Shown piece by piece: positions 9,119-16,810 of a DNA stretch of 64,000 nucleotides. Both the position numbers and the translations under genes were made by a program. Source of the DNA: Chitinophaga sp. SYP-B3965 (lineage in GTDB: Bacteria; Bacteroidota; Bacteroidia; Chitinophagales; Chitinophagaceae); assembly GCF_009647655.1 (NCBI RefSeq), contig NZ_WJFD01000001.1, positions 3,400,488 through 3,464,487 of the forward strand, written 5' to 3'. The notes under the pieces are model-generated. The model ran no database searches. It was given only the letters and a program-made list of their open reading frames with translations, and was not told the origin of the DNA. Each line of letters begins with the position of its first letter. Within the stretch, counting starts at the first letter, position 1.

Positions 9119-10042
9119 CTAATTCTTCGTGATATGAACAAAAGTGCTGTCTCCTCTTTGGCTATAAGAAATACGCTGCACAAAAGACATTTTTTTAAGT
9201 ATAAGATTAAGTGATGTCTGCAAGGGAAATGTTGCTGTCATCCTTTTTTCCGCGATGGTTTTATCCATTAAGATAAAGGTCTGCCCATACCTGCGTTGCA
9301 GTTTCGCAAACACTTCATCCAGCGGTGTATTATCAAAGATCAATGTGCCATTCTTCCAGTCGATAGCTTCCCTTATAGCAAAGGTCGATTCCTTATATTC
9401 TTTACTGTTCTTGTAACTGATCCTTTTCCCAGGCAGTAATATTTTTGTGAAGGCCAGCGTGGTATCTTCTGTACTTACCGCCGCCTTCCCTGATATCAGG
9501 CTCACATGGATGCTGCTGTCTGTATAACAGGAGGAGGCAATATTAAATGAAGTACCCAATGCGGTAGTGATCAGCCCCCCTGTATTCACGCTAAACGGTT
9601 TTTCATCATTCGTTTTCACTTCAAAATAGGCTTCTCCCCTCAACCACAACTCCCGTTTTTTAATGTTATAATCTTCGTTGTATATGAGCATAGAATACCC
9701 ATTCAACCATACAGACGTACCATCCGGCATATGCACCAGCTTAACGCCGGGGCCGTTATTCGATAAAGTATCCATGTGCCTGGTATGGCGGATCTCCTGC
9801 ACGGTATTCTGCTGCAACAGGAAACCTGCCGTGCCAATGATCCCCAGTACGGCGGCCGCAGCGGCCATCCGTAGCCATGGGATCCGTCTTATCTTTCTAA
9901 CCGGTGTTGGCTCATCCCATTTTGTCATCAGATACTTGTCCAGCTCCTTGTTATCCTGTTGACCGATCCAGGTTTCCACCTGTTCCTGTTCTGCTTCTGT
10001 ACAAAGGCCTTTAAAGTATTTATCCAACAATTGGTGGTTCAT
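9119..10042 (-). CDS. FecR-family anti-sigma factor
   Basis: A 307-residue single-pass membrane protein. The first 50 residues form the cytoplasmic sigma-binding part (LLDKYFKGLCTEAEQEQVETW), a transmembrane helix lies near 58-80 (RMAAAAAVLGIIGTAGFLL), and the periplasmic FecR domain carries LPDGTSVWLNGYSML, GEAYFEV and a final STN-like segment (TLIFDNTPLDEVFAKLQRRYG). Family members receive the signal from the STN domain of a loaded TonB receptor and release an ECF sigma factor. The partner sigma factor gene is upstream (gap 107 bases) and the receptor gene downstream (gap 111 bases), the usual order in Bacteroidota. Confidence 0.93.
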   Translation of the reverse strand: MNHQLLDKYFKGLCTEAEQEQVETWIGQQDNKELDKYLMTKWDEPTPVRKIRRIPWLRMAAAAAVLGIIGTAGFLLQQNTVQEIRHTRHMDTLSNNGPGVKLVHMPDGTSVWLNGYSMLIYNEDYNIKKRELWLRGEAYFEVKTNDEKPFSVNTGGLITTALGTSFNIASSCYTDSSIHVSLISGKAAVSTEDTTLAFTKILLPGKRISYKNSKEYKESTFAIREAIDWKNGTLIFDNTPLDEVFAKLQRRYGQTFILMDKTIAEKRMTATFPLQTSLNLILKKMSFVQRISYSQRGDSTFVHITKN

Positions 10043-10149
10043 GTGTTAGTCAAACGGTGGTTATTAACCCGGTTGTAATAAGAGTACGTTTGTAAAAGAA
10101 GGATGTACCAATGGAAAAATGGAGTTCATAATTTGGTAACATAGGATGG

Positions 10150-10665
10150 CTAACGGGCCGTTAATTCCCGGCGGATAAATTGCATCGCCAGCTGCAGATG
10201 ATTCCTGACGGTCATAGGTGATAGGGACAATTGGTCAGCAATTTCTTTGTGGGAACGGCCTTCATCGCGGCTCATCAGGTAAATGTTCCGCCGCTGTTCC
10301 GGCAACCGGGCCACCAGTTGTTGGATTTCCTTCCGTAACTCTTTATACAATAAGGTATTCTCTGCAGAATCCTCATCGCGCACTTCTTTTTTATGCAGGG
10401 TTAACTCGCCCAGGTTCTTCTTTTCCCTGTATAATTTGCGGGTTTCATCAATTACGATGTTCTTCACGTAAACAAACAACAAAGGGAAAATATCCTGGCC
10501 GGGCTGCACCTTTTCCATATTCTCCCATAACCGTACAAAACATTGCTGAGTGATCTCTTCCGCCCTTTCTGCATCGCTGGTTAACTTGTATGCAAAGCGG
10601 TATACCTTGTCCCGGTTTGTGACAAACAACTCCTCAAAAAGTACTTTTGCTGGAATTTCGGGCAT
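10150..10665 (-). CDS. ECF sigma factor, FecI-like
   Basis: A 171-residue RNA polymerase sigma factor. Region 2 is visible at residues 10-80 (LFVTNRDKVYRFAYKLTSDAERAEEITQQCFVRLWENMEK), and region 4 at about 115-165 (LPEQRRNIYLMSRDEGRSHKEIADQLSLSPMTVRNHL, a helix-turn-helix). Region 3 is absent, as expected for the ECF group. It should direct transcription of the FecR, receptor and lipoprotein genes downstream when the receptor senses its ligand. A TACATTTA box upstream of the start resembles a housekeeping -7 element, so basal expression may use the vegetative sigma factor. Confidence 0.93.
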   Translation of the reverse strand: MPEIPAKVLFEELFVTNRDKVYRFAYKLTSDAERAEEITQQCFVRLWENMEKVQPGQDIFPLLFVYVKNIVIDETRKLYREKKNLGELTLHKKEVRDEDSAENTLLYKELRKEIQQLVARLPEQRRNIYLMSRDEGRSHKEIADQLSLSPMTVRNHLQLAMQFIRRELTAR

Positions 10666-10740
10666 GGCAGAACAATTGAAATTAACGTGGATAAATGTAG
10701 GCGTTACATGTTACCTGAACGTTAAGCATGCATAAAAGCA

Positions 10741-10774
10741 CAGGCCCCAAAGTGATCAAACACTTTGGGGCCTG
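10741..10774 (-). terminator. 14-bp inverted repeat after the small ORF
   Basis: CAGGCCCCAAAGTG (10741-10754) pairs perfectly with CACTTTGGGGCCTG (10761-10774) across a 6-base loop. The minus strand continues TGCTTTTATG, a short U-rich tract, so termination of minus-strand transcription is likely. It lies 19 bases past the stop codon of the 55-codon ORF. Confidence 0.55.
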
Positions 10775-10793
10775 CACAGGAGCATGGTTTCCC

Positions 10794-10961
10794 TTATTTC
10801 TTTGTCATCTGCAAAATAGCCCCCAGCGGTAAATGGTCCGACGCCAGGAGAACCGGTAAAAATCCATACATTTGATCGTTTTTAGGAACATTAAACATGG
10901 CCCCCATGTGCAGGTTGGCGCTCGCACGGGGGGCTTTTTCTTTTTTGGTCATTCCGTGCAT
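10794..10961 (-). CDS. Candidate small protein, 55 residues
   Basis: ATG at 10961 opens a 55-codon frame ending TAA at 10794. The product starts MHGMTKKEKAPRASANLH, has a mixed middle (FNVPKNDQMYGFLPVLLASD) and ends LPLGAILQMTKK. No signal peptide or known motif is visible, and I do not recognise it. Support comes from the hairpin just after the stop and from the otherwise unexplained gap between the permease gene and the sigma factor gene. An alternative start is the ATG at codon 4. The permease terminator lies 28 bases upstream, leaving little room for a promoter, so the gene would depend on read-through or a compact promoter. Could also be noncoding. Confidence 0.4.
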   Translation of the reverse strand: MHGMTKKEKAPRASANLHMGAMFNVPKNDQMYGFLPVLLASDHLPLGAILQMTKK

Positions 10962-10988
10962 GAGTTGTTAAAATACCTATAAAGAAAA

Positions 10989-11010
10989 GGCCCGGTGTAT
11001 CACCGGGCCT
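10989..11010 (-). terminator. Terminator of the permease gene
   Basis: GGCCCGGTG and CACCGGGCC form a 9-bp stem with a 3-base loop, flanked by AAAGAAAA on the left and TTTTCTTT on the right. The minus strand therefore has a U-rich run after the stem just past the permease stop codon. The symmetric flanks mean it could act in both directions. Confidence 0.8.
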
Positions 11011-11015
11011 TTTCT

Positions 11016-12437
11016 TTATTTTTTACTGCGTAGTGCAATGAAGTATAATGGTATGCCTAACAGGATGATGCCCAATCCGGGAATAGCGTAATTAGGTTCA
11101 TAGATCAGCAATAACACCGCCAGTGAAAAAGCGATCAGGATATACAATGCAGGCAATACAGGATACCCGAAAGCTTTGTAGCTGCGTGGTACATCCGGCC
11201 TTGTTTTGCGCAGGATGAAGATCCCAAGGATCGTGATCACATAGAACACCAGTACACCAAAGATCACCATCGCCAGCAGGTCGTTGTATTTACCGCTGAG
11301 GCAGAGGAGGCAAGTCCAGGCACATTGGATCCATAAACCAAAACCAGGTACATCATCTTTATTCAACTCTCCTGCCTGTTTGAAGAACAAACCATCTTTT
11401 GCCATGGTATAATAAATACGCGCACCAGATAAGATCAATCCGTTGTTACAACCAAAAGTAGAAATGATGATCATCACCGCAATGGTCACAGCCCCAACAC
11501 CTGCACCAAAGATGCTTTCTGCTGCTGCCACTCCTACCCTGTCTGAAGGCGCAAAAGCGATATCATTAAAAGGCAATACTGCCAGGTACATTACGTTAGT
11601 AGCTACATAGATAATGGTAACGATCAGCGTACCCAATAACAAGGCACGGCCAATATTCTTCTGTGGATTTTTGATCTCGCCTGCAATGAAAGTAACGTTG
11701 TTCCAGGCATCGCTGGAAAACAAAGTACCCTTCATGGAAACTGCCATCGCACCGAAGAAGGCCATTGTAGTTAAACCGGTTGTTACCAGTTGCCCGTTTT
11801 CCATGCTGAGGTTACTGAGCTGCCAGGCGTTCTCCCAGTTAGCATTCCAGATCTCTGCTTTGGCGCCGATGATCAATCCGAAAATGATCAATCCAAAAAG
11901 AGAGAACAACTTCGTGAAAGTGAAAACGGTTTGAATGATCTTACCATTTTTCACCCCCTTCGTATTAATAAAGGTGAGTAAAATAATAGAAGCCATCGCT
12001 ACCAATTGCGCTGCCGAAAGATGAAACCCTCCTACCTCCAGCAGGTAATTCGTTTCTCCCAGCCCCGGCGCCAGGTATCCCACATATTTGGCAAAAGCCA
12101 TGGCCACCGCCGCAATGGTACCCGTCTGGATCACACCAAACTGCGTCCATCCGAAAAGGAAAGCAATAAAAGGATTGTAAGCTTCACGGAGATAAACATA
12201 TTGCCCGCCTGCTTTAGGGAACATCCCGGATAATTCACCATAACTCAGTGCAGCGATCAACGTTACCACACCCGCTAATACCCACATGGCCATCATCCAT
12301 CCGGAAGAGCCCATAGAACGCGCTACCTCAGCCGATACAATAAAAATACCGGATCCTATCATGGAACCGGCAACGATCATGGTGGCATCCACCAGACTTA
12401 GACTTGGTTTAAAAGAGTTTTCCTGGTTGATTGACAT
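11016..12437 (-). CDS. APC-superfamily amino-acid permease
   Basis: A 473-residue inner-membrane protein with about twelve hydrophobic segments. The N-terminal signature SLVDATMIVAGSMIGSGIFIVSAE and the following SSGWMMAMWVLAGVVTLIAALSYGELSGMFP match transporters of the amino acid-polyamine-organocation superfamily, where GSGIF lies in the broken first helix that holds substrate. Closest in feel to the L-type/serine-threonine exchanger group. The exact substrate cannot be assigned. It stands alone between terminators on its strand (10989-11010 after it, 12464-12488 before it). Confidence 0.9.
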   Translation of the reverse strand: MSINQENSFKPSLSLVDATMIVAGSMIGSGIFIVSAEVARSMGSSGWMMAMWVLAGVVTLIAALSYGELSGMFPKAGGQYVYLREAYNPFIAFLFGWTQFGVIQTGTIAAVAMAFAKYVGYLAPGLGETNYLLEVGGFHLSAAQLVAMASIILLTFINTKGVKNGKIIQTVFTFTKLFSLFGLIIFGLIIGAKAEIWNANWENAWQLSNLSMENGQLVTTGLTTMAFFGAMAVSMKGTLFSSDAWNNVTFIAGEIKNPQKNIGRALLLGTLIVTIIYVATNVMYLAVLPFNDIAFAPSDRVGVAAAESIFGAGVGAVTIAVMIIISTFGCNNGLILSGARIYYTMAKDGLFFKQAGELNKDDVPGFGLWIQCAWTCLLCLSGKYNDLLAMVIFGVLVFYVITILGIFILRKTRPDVPRSYKAFGYPVLPALYILIAFSLAVLLLIYEPNYAIPGLGIILLGIPLYFIALRSKK

Positions 12438-12463
12438 GTGAGGTTGATAAGTGGTTATAAAAA

Positions 12464-12488
12464 AATCCCGGTGTAATGTACCGGGATT
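12464..12488 (-). terminator. Terminator of the OmpH/Skp-like gene
   Basis: AATCCCGGT (12464-12472) and ACCGGGATT (12480-12488) form a 9-bp stem. The minus strand continues with TTTTT. It lies between the Skp-like gene and the start of the permease gene, so the two are separate transcription units. Confidence 0.8.
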
Positions 12489-12522
12489 AAATTTAATATA
12501 TTTCAGGATTACATCCCGCGAC

Positions 12523-13122
12523 TTATTTTTTAGCTACTGCGTTCAACTCCTTGATCACATCATTGGTCACATTGTAAGCTTCATCCTTGTACAGGATATT
12601 GCTTGCGCCACTACGATAAGAGAAGATAAAAGCAAAACGATTGTCTGAATTGAATTTCTTGATACTTTCATCCAGGCGTTTTTGCAGGTCTTCATTGAAC
12701 TGCGCCTCTTTTGTCTGCAATTGCGCATACAGGCTCTGGCGGTTCTGCTCATGCTGCTGGGCTTTCTTCTGAAGACCCATTTGCGCTGCTTCACCTTCTG
12801 CCTGCGTCATTGTAGGCGCCCTTTGCTGCAACACACTTAATTCACTTTGTAACTGCCTTTCACGGGCATTGATCTCATTCTGGGCAGTCTCTTTTTCTTT
12901 TTCGAGTGCTGCTTTCTTTTCCTTAAAGTAATCGTAGTGAGCTTCCAGGGAATCGATATCTACATACGCCAGCCTTTGAACAGCGCCTGAAGCGGGTTGA
13001 TGAACCGAAGAATCATTAGCAGATGCGGTGCCTTGTTTGTTACCTTGTTGGCAGGATGCGAATACACCGGCTACCGCTGCCAGGAATAGTCCATTTTTCA
13101 CAAAAAGTTGACGAGTGTACAT
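12523..13122 (-). CDS. OmpH/Skp-family periplasmic chaperone, lipoprotein form
   Basis: A 199-residue protein with a signal ending VFASC (lipobox, Cys near residue 24). From about residue 50 the pattern is that of Skp: a short strand RLAYVDIDSLEAHYDYF, then a long charged coiled coil of alanine, glutamine and glutamate (KAALEKEKETAQNEINARERQLQSEL and so on), and a C-terminal strand region with NDVIKELNAVAKK. Skp trimers hold unfolded outer-membrane proteins in the periplasm. A lipid anchor differs from soluble E. coli Skp but is common among Bacteroidota paralogues. It stands alone on its own transcript. Confidence 0.85.
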   Translation of the reverse strand: MYTRQLFVKNGLFLAAVAGVFASCQQGNKQGTASANDSSVHQPASGAVQRLAYVDIDSLEAHYDYFKEKKAALEKEKETAQNEINARERQLQSELSVLQQRAPTMTQAEGEAAQMGLQKKAQQHEQNRQSLYAQLQTKEAQFNEDLQKRLDESIKKFNSDNRFAFIFSYRSGASNILYKDEAYNVTNDVIKELNAVAKK

Positions 13123-13307
13123 GTTGATCGGTAGATTTTTAACCCTTATAATATGAAATAGAAATCTTGAGGCGGCTAAAATAAGGTTTTTGGGATATAA
13201 AAAAACGTTAAAATGGAATTTTAATTAATCTTGTAGAACAAGGTAGCTATAAAGCCGAAGAGGCCGCTTCTCACAGGAAACAGCCTCTTCAGTTGGCATA
13301 TGATGTC

Positions 13308-14351
13308 TTATTTAACTTTCTCCAGTAACATCTCCGGCTCATCCGTGGTCAGGTAGTCCACACCGGCCTTCAGGTAAGCGTCCATCTGCTCAGGTTTGTT
13401 CACCGTCCAGATGTTCACATTGATACCATTCTTCTTGGCATCCTTGATAATATTGATGTCCTTATCTATTACCTTAAAGTTGTAGTCAAAACCCCAGATC
13501 TTATCTGCTTTCAGCTCTGCCGGCGTTTTATCCCCGTTGAGGTAAGCCACCTTGGCAAAAGGGTTCAATTCTGCTATTTTCTTGCAAATATTGTAATCGA
13601 AGCTGATATACAGCATCCAGGCCTCACATTTGTGCTTGCGGATCAGTTCCACACATTTCGTAGCCAGCTCCTCTGCCCTTGCCTGACCTAAACCGGAAGG
13701 CTTCAGTTCCAGCACCAGGTGCGTGGTATTCTGCGTCATGGCCTCTTTGATGTAATCCTCAAATAAAGGCACATGATCCCCCTTATTTAATGGTATCGAA
13801 ATGAGGTCTGCCACAAGCGTTTCCTCGATCTTTTTATCGCCGATGTGGTTATCATGGGAAAGTACAGGTACACCGTCCTTAGACAGCCATACATCAAACT
13901 CAGTACCCTCTGCGCCGATCCGGATAGCATCCTTCAGGGAACTCAGGGAATTCTGACTGGAACCGGTATTTTTCCAGGCGCCACGGTGAGCCACCACTTT
14001 ATTACGGTGAAAATCATCCCTTACCAGGATAAAGGTTTCCCGGGCATCACCATTCTGAATAGTAACTGCATACTGGAAGGAAGGTGCACTGGCCGTTACA
14101 CTGCTCTTCTTGTTCAGGCGCAGTTCGCCTTTTTTGCCGATGGTGAAGAGGCCGGAGGTGTCTTCCACCAGCTTTGCTGCCGGGGCAACGCCTTGTTTAT
14201 TGAATATTTGTCCCACTAGGGCGCCCTTTTTGCCCACGGGGATCTTGTAATTGTTCAAAAGCAGGGAAGGCCCCTGGCCATGAACCGCAACTGCTGCCAT
14301 CAATGCAGGGATCATAATCAGACTTTTCCTCAGTCTATAACGTAGACGCAT
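13308..14351 (-). CDS. Secreted glycerophosphodiester phosphodiesterase
   Basis: A 347-residue exported protein (signal peptide up to AVHGQG). Residues 25-110 form a small beta-rich N-terminal domain of unknown role. The GDPD barrel follows, with VAHRGAWKNTGSSQNSL, GAEGTEFDVWLSKDGVPVLSHD and LVLELKPSG, giving the His-Arg, Glu-Asp and His residues that bind metal and phosphate in this family. The reaction is hydrolysis of glycerophosphodiesters to glycerol 3-phosphate and an alcohol. The calcium-type metal site is inferred from the family. The glycerol genes at 47947-50174 are distant and not linked. Confidence 0.9.
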   Translation of the reverse strand: MRLRYRLRKSLIMIPALMAAVAVHGQGPSLLLNNYKIPVGKKGALVGQIFNKQGVAPAAKLVEDTSGLFTIGKKGELRLNKKSSVTASAPSFQYAVTIQNGDARETFILVRDDFHRNKVVAHRGAWKNTGSSQNSLSSLKDAIRIGAEGTEFDVWLSKDGVPVLSHDNHIGDKKIEETLVADLISIPLNKGDHVPLFEDYIKEAMTQNTTHLVLELKPSGLGQARAEELATKCVELIRKHKCEAWMLYISFDYNICKKIAELNPFAKVAYLNGDKTPAELKADKIWGFDYNFKVIDKDINIIKDAKKNGINVNIWTVNKPEQMDAYLKAGVDYLTTDEPEMLLEKVK

Positions 14352-14573
14352 GGTATTGTGTTTTTATCTTTCAAATAGTTACTTTTCAACTTACAATATA
14401 CTTATATATTGTTGCCTTTTACTTACAACTTAATTTCGCAACAAGGTAATATGAATCTTTTGTAAACGTGAGTGCTTTTGATTAAATTACCATTAAAGAA
14501 TAAAAAAACCGCCAAAACAGTAACCATATACCAATCAGCATGCCCCATTGTATCCTTGTTAAAACTTTAGTCC

Positions 14574-16358
14574 ATGTGGCTTAAGCACCAGCTCCAGTCA
14601 ATTCTGTTCTCGGGAACCGCAAACATTACGGACGACGATCAGCGTGCCCGGATATTCCGCAACAATGCCGTAGCGCTTTTCACTGCCCTGCTGGCCTTAA
14701 TATTTGGCCTCTATTATTATACGATATCAGGTGAAAAGATGATCCTGTATGGTGTATTAACAGAGGCTTGCTGTTTCTTCGCGGGCATAGCCTGTAACCG
14801 ATTTAGGTTGTATACCGCCGCCACTATCGTCGTTCAGTTCACTAACCTGCTGGCAGTGGTGTATTTTGGCTGCCTGCTGAGCCTGAACATGGAAGCCAGC
14901 CTCCTGGCCATCTTTATTGTAGGCACCTCTTTCCTGATCCTGAAAGACACCAGTTCCCGGATCATTTCCATTACCGCCACCTTTGTGGCCCTTGGCTTAA
15001 TGGAACTCAACAAACATTACCCGGTGATCACGCCGATCGTATTTGAACCGGCTACCGCCCTGCTGGTACATTATACGGCCATACTCGTGATCGTACTGCT
15101 CAGCTGCCTCACCATTGTATTATACGTTTGGCAAAACGACCAGCTCGTACTCAAACTAAAAAGCACCACCCGCAACCTGAAAGAACATGCCATAGAACTG
15201 GAACGCACCAATGAAGCATTGGCAAAAGCCAATCTCACCAAAAGCATTTTCCTCCGGGAAACCAGCCATGAGATCCGCAATCCCCTGAATGCTATTTTTG
15301 GGATCAGCCAGTTGCTGATGATGGAAATGGATAAAACAGAACAGTTAAAACCCATCTCCAAACTGATCATTCACCTCCACTCTGCCAGTTACAACGTTAC
15401 CCAGATCATCAACAACGTACTGGAACTATCCAAACTGGAAGCCGGTGTGCTGGATGACGTAAGGAAGGATTCCTTCTCCATACAGGAATGGATCAGCAAC
15501 ATCATTCATATCTACCAGTATGTAGCCGATCTGAAAGGCGTAAAGATCGAACTGGAAATAAACCTGGATATGCCGGAAAGGATGATCAGCGATAAAGTGA
15601 AACTCACCCAGATCGTCAATAACCTGCTCATCAATGCCATCAAGTTCACGAAGGATAACAGCGTGATCGATGTGCTGCTCTTCCCTGAAAACGATCAGTG
15701 GTCCCTGGCCGTAAGTGATCAGGGCGTCGGTATTCCGGAAGAAATGATGCATAGCATCTTTGATCCTTTTGTTACAGAGCAGGGCGCTTTTATTGATGGT
15801 ACCGGCCTTGGCCTGCCCATCGCGAAACGCCTGACGCAATTATTATACGGCGAAATTAAAGTGCAGCGTAATGAAGACGGTGGCAGTACTTTCACTGCTA
15901 CTTTCCCTATGGAAGAACATGTGCTGCCTCCTGCCCCGCTGGAAACTAACTTCCTGCCGGATGATGTGGATTACAGTGATAAAGTGATACTGGTAGTAGA
16001 AGATAATATGATGAACCAGATGGTGTTCTCCAACTTCCTTTCCCGTTCCCGCTGCAAACTGATCATGGCAGATAACGGCCAGCAGGCGCTGGAAAAAGCC
16101 AGGCTCCAGACCCCGGACCTGATCCTGCTGGATATGCACATGCCTGTAATGGATGGATATGAGACCCTGCTAGAACTTAAAAAAGATCCCATACTGAAAA
16201 ATGTGCCGGTTGTAGCTATCTCTGCAGACTCCTTCAAAGAAGCCGTAGATGAAGTGATGCAGGCCGGTGCAAATGATTACGTACTGAAGCCCGTTCAGTT
16301 CAGACCACTCTATGAAGTAGTAGGAAAATATTTAAAGTCGCAACCGGCTTTTTCTTAA
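14574..16358 (+). CDS. Hybrid sensor histidine kinase with C-terminal receiver domain
   Basis: A 594-residue protein. Residues 30-190 contain about six transmembrane helices and no large outside domain. A helical linker leads to the H-box RETSHEIRNPLNAIFGISQLL, with His232 as phosphate acceptor. The ATPase domain follows (N-box NNLLINAIKF, DQGVGIPEE, GTGLGLPI, to about 445). A receiver domain occupies about 470-590, with Asp520 in LILLDMHMPVMDG and a conserved lysine in YVLKP. The stimulus is unknown but is likely sensed in or at the membrane. No separate response regulator lies next to it, so phosphate probably passes on through the attached receiver. The gene is divergent from the glycerophosphodiesterase gene. 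Confidence 0.93.
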   Translation: MWLKHQLQSILFSGTANITDDDQRARIFRNNAVALFTALLALIFGLYYYTISGEKMILYGVLTEACCFFAGIACNRFRLYTAATIVVQFTNLLAVVYFGCLLSLNMEASLLAIFIVGTSFLILKDTSSRIISITATFVALGLMELNKHYPVITPIVFEPATALLVHYTAILVIVLLSCLTIVLYVWQNDQLVLKLKSTTRNLKEHAIELERTNEALAKANLTKSIFLRETSHEIRNPLNAIFGISQLLMMEMDKTEQLKPISKLIIHLHSASYNVTQIINNVLELSKLEAGVLDDVRKDSFSIQEWISNIIHIYQYVADLKGVKIELEINLDMPERMISDKVKLTQIVNNLLINAIKFTKDNSVIDVLLFPENDQWSLAVSDQGVGIPEEMMHSIFDPFVTEQGAFIDGTGLGLPIAKRLTQLLYGEIKVQRNEDGGSTFTATFPMEEHVLPPAPLETNFLPDDVDYSDKVILVVEDNMMNQMVFSNFLSRSRCKLIMADNGQQALEKARLQTPDLILLDMHMPVMDGYETLLELKKDPILKNVPVVAISADSFKEAVDEVMQAGANDYVLKPVQFRPLYEVVGKYLKSQPAFS

Positions 16359-16680
16359 AGAGAAAGAAGGTACTCTCTTTAAATAAAACAAACACCTTAA
16401 GGCACAGCCCATATTCTCTTAAATAAAACGCCCCCCTAAATACCACCGCCTTCTTTCTCTTTAAGAGAAAGAAGCGACCTCCTTTAAATAAAACGAACAC
16501 CTTAAGGGCGCAGCCCATATTCTCTTAAATAAAAACACCCCCCTAAATACCACCGCCTTCTTTCTCTTAAAGAGAAAGAAGGTACTCTCTTTAAATAAAA
16601 CGAATCCCTTATAATGCCACAGCCGGCATTCTCTTAAAATAAAATACCCCCTTAAGGGCGTAGCCCGTATTCTCTTAAAA
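16349..16680. repeat. Three degenerate ~106-bp tandem repeats with a 25-base palindrome
   Basis: Between the histidine kinase and rpoC the sequence repeats with a period of about 105-107 bases. The landmark is a near-perfect palindrome, arms CTTCTTTCTCTT and AAGAGAAAGAAG, complete at 16450-16474 and 16557-16581 and partial at 16349-16369. Each is followed by TTTAAATAAAACGAA, AAGGGCGCAGCCCATATTCT and runs of C. Further partial copies of the GGGCGTAGCCCGTATTCTC part occur to about 16680. Open frames on the minus strand across it are artefacts of the repeat. It may act as a strong bidirectional transcription barrier or mRNA end stabiliser. Confidence 0.8.
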
Positions 16681-16747
16681 TAAAACACCCCTTAAGGGGT
16701 GTAGGGGGATTTATTGGGAGAAGGTTCTTCCCCCCTTCCTCCAATAA

Positions 16748-16776
16748 AAAAGGGAGCACTGTTCGTGCCCCCTTTT
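16748..16776 (-). terminator. Terminator of the rpoC operon, probably bidirectional
   Basis: AAAAGGG-A-GCAC (16748-16759) pairs with GTGC-C-CCCTTTT (16765-16776) with one internal mismatch. T-rich sequence follows on both strands (TTTTTTATTGG on minus, TTTTATTC on plus). It lies 35 bases beyond the rpoC stop codon and closes the rplK-to-rpoC operon. It may also stop transcripts from the histidine kinase gene. Confidence 0.8.
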
Positions 16777-16810
16777 ATTCTCTATACATTTACTACGTTC
16801 GAAGTTATAA

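Noticed and set aside
15426..15839. Long antisense frames inside the histidine kinase gene, rpoB, rpoC and others
   Set aside because: All lie opposite well-supported genes and reflect codon bias of the true strand.
16461..16688. Minus-strand frames (75 and 72 codons) across the 106-bp repeat
   Set aside because: They are products of the repeat sequence and do not resemble proteins.
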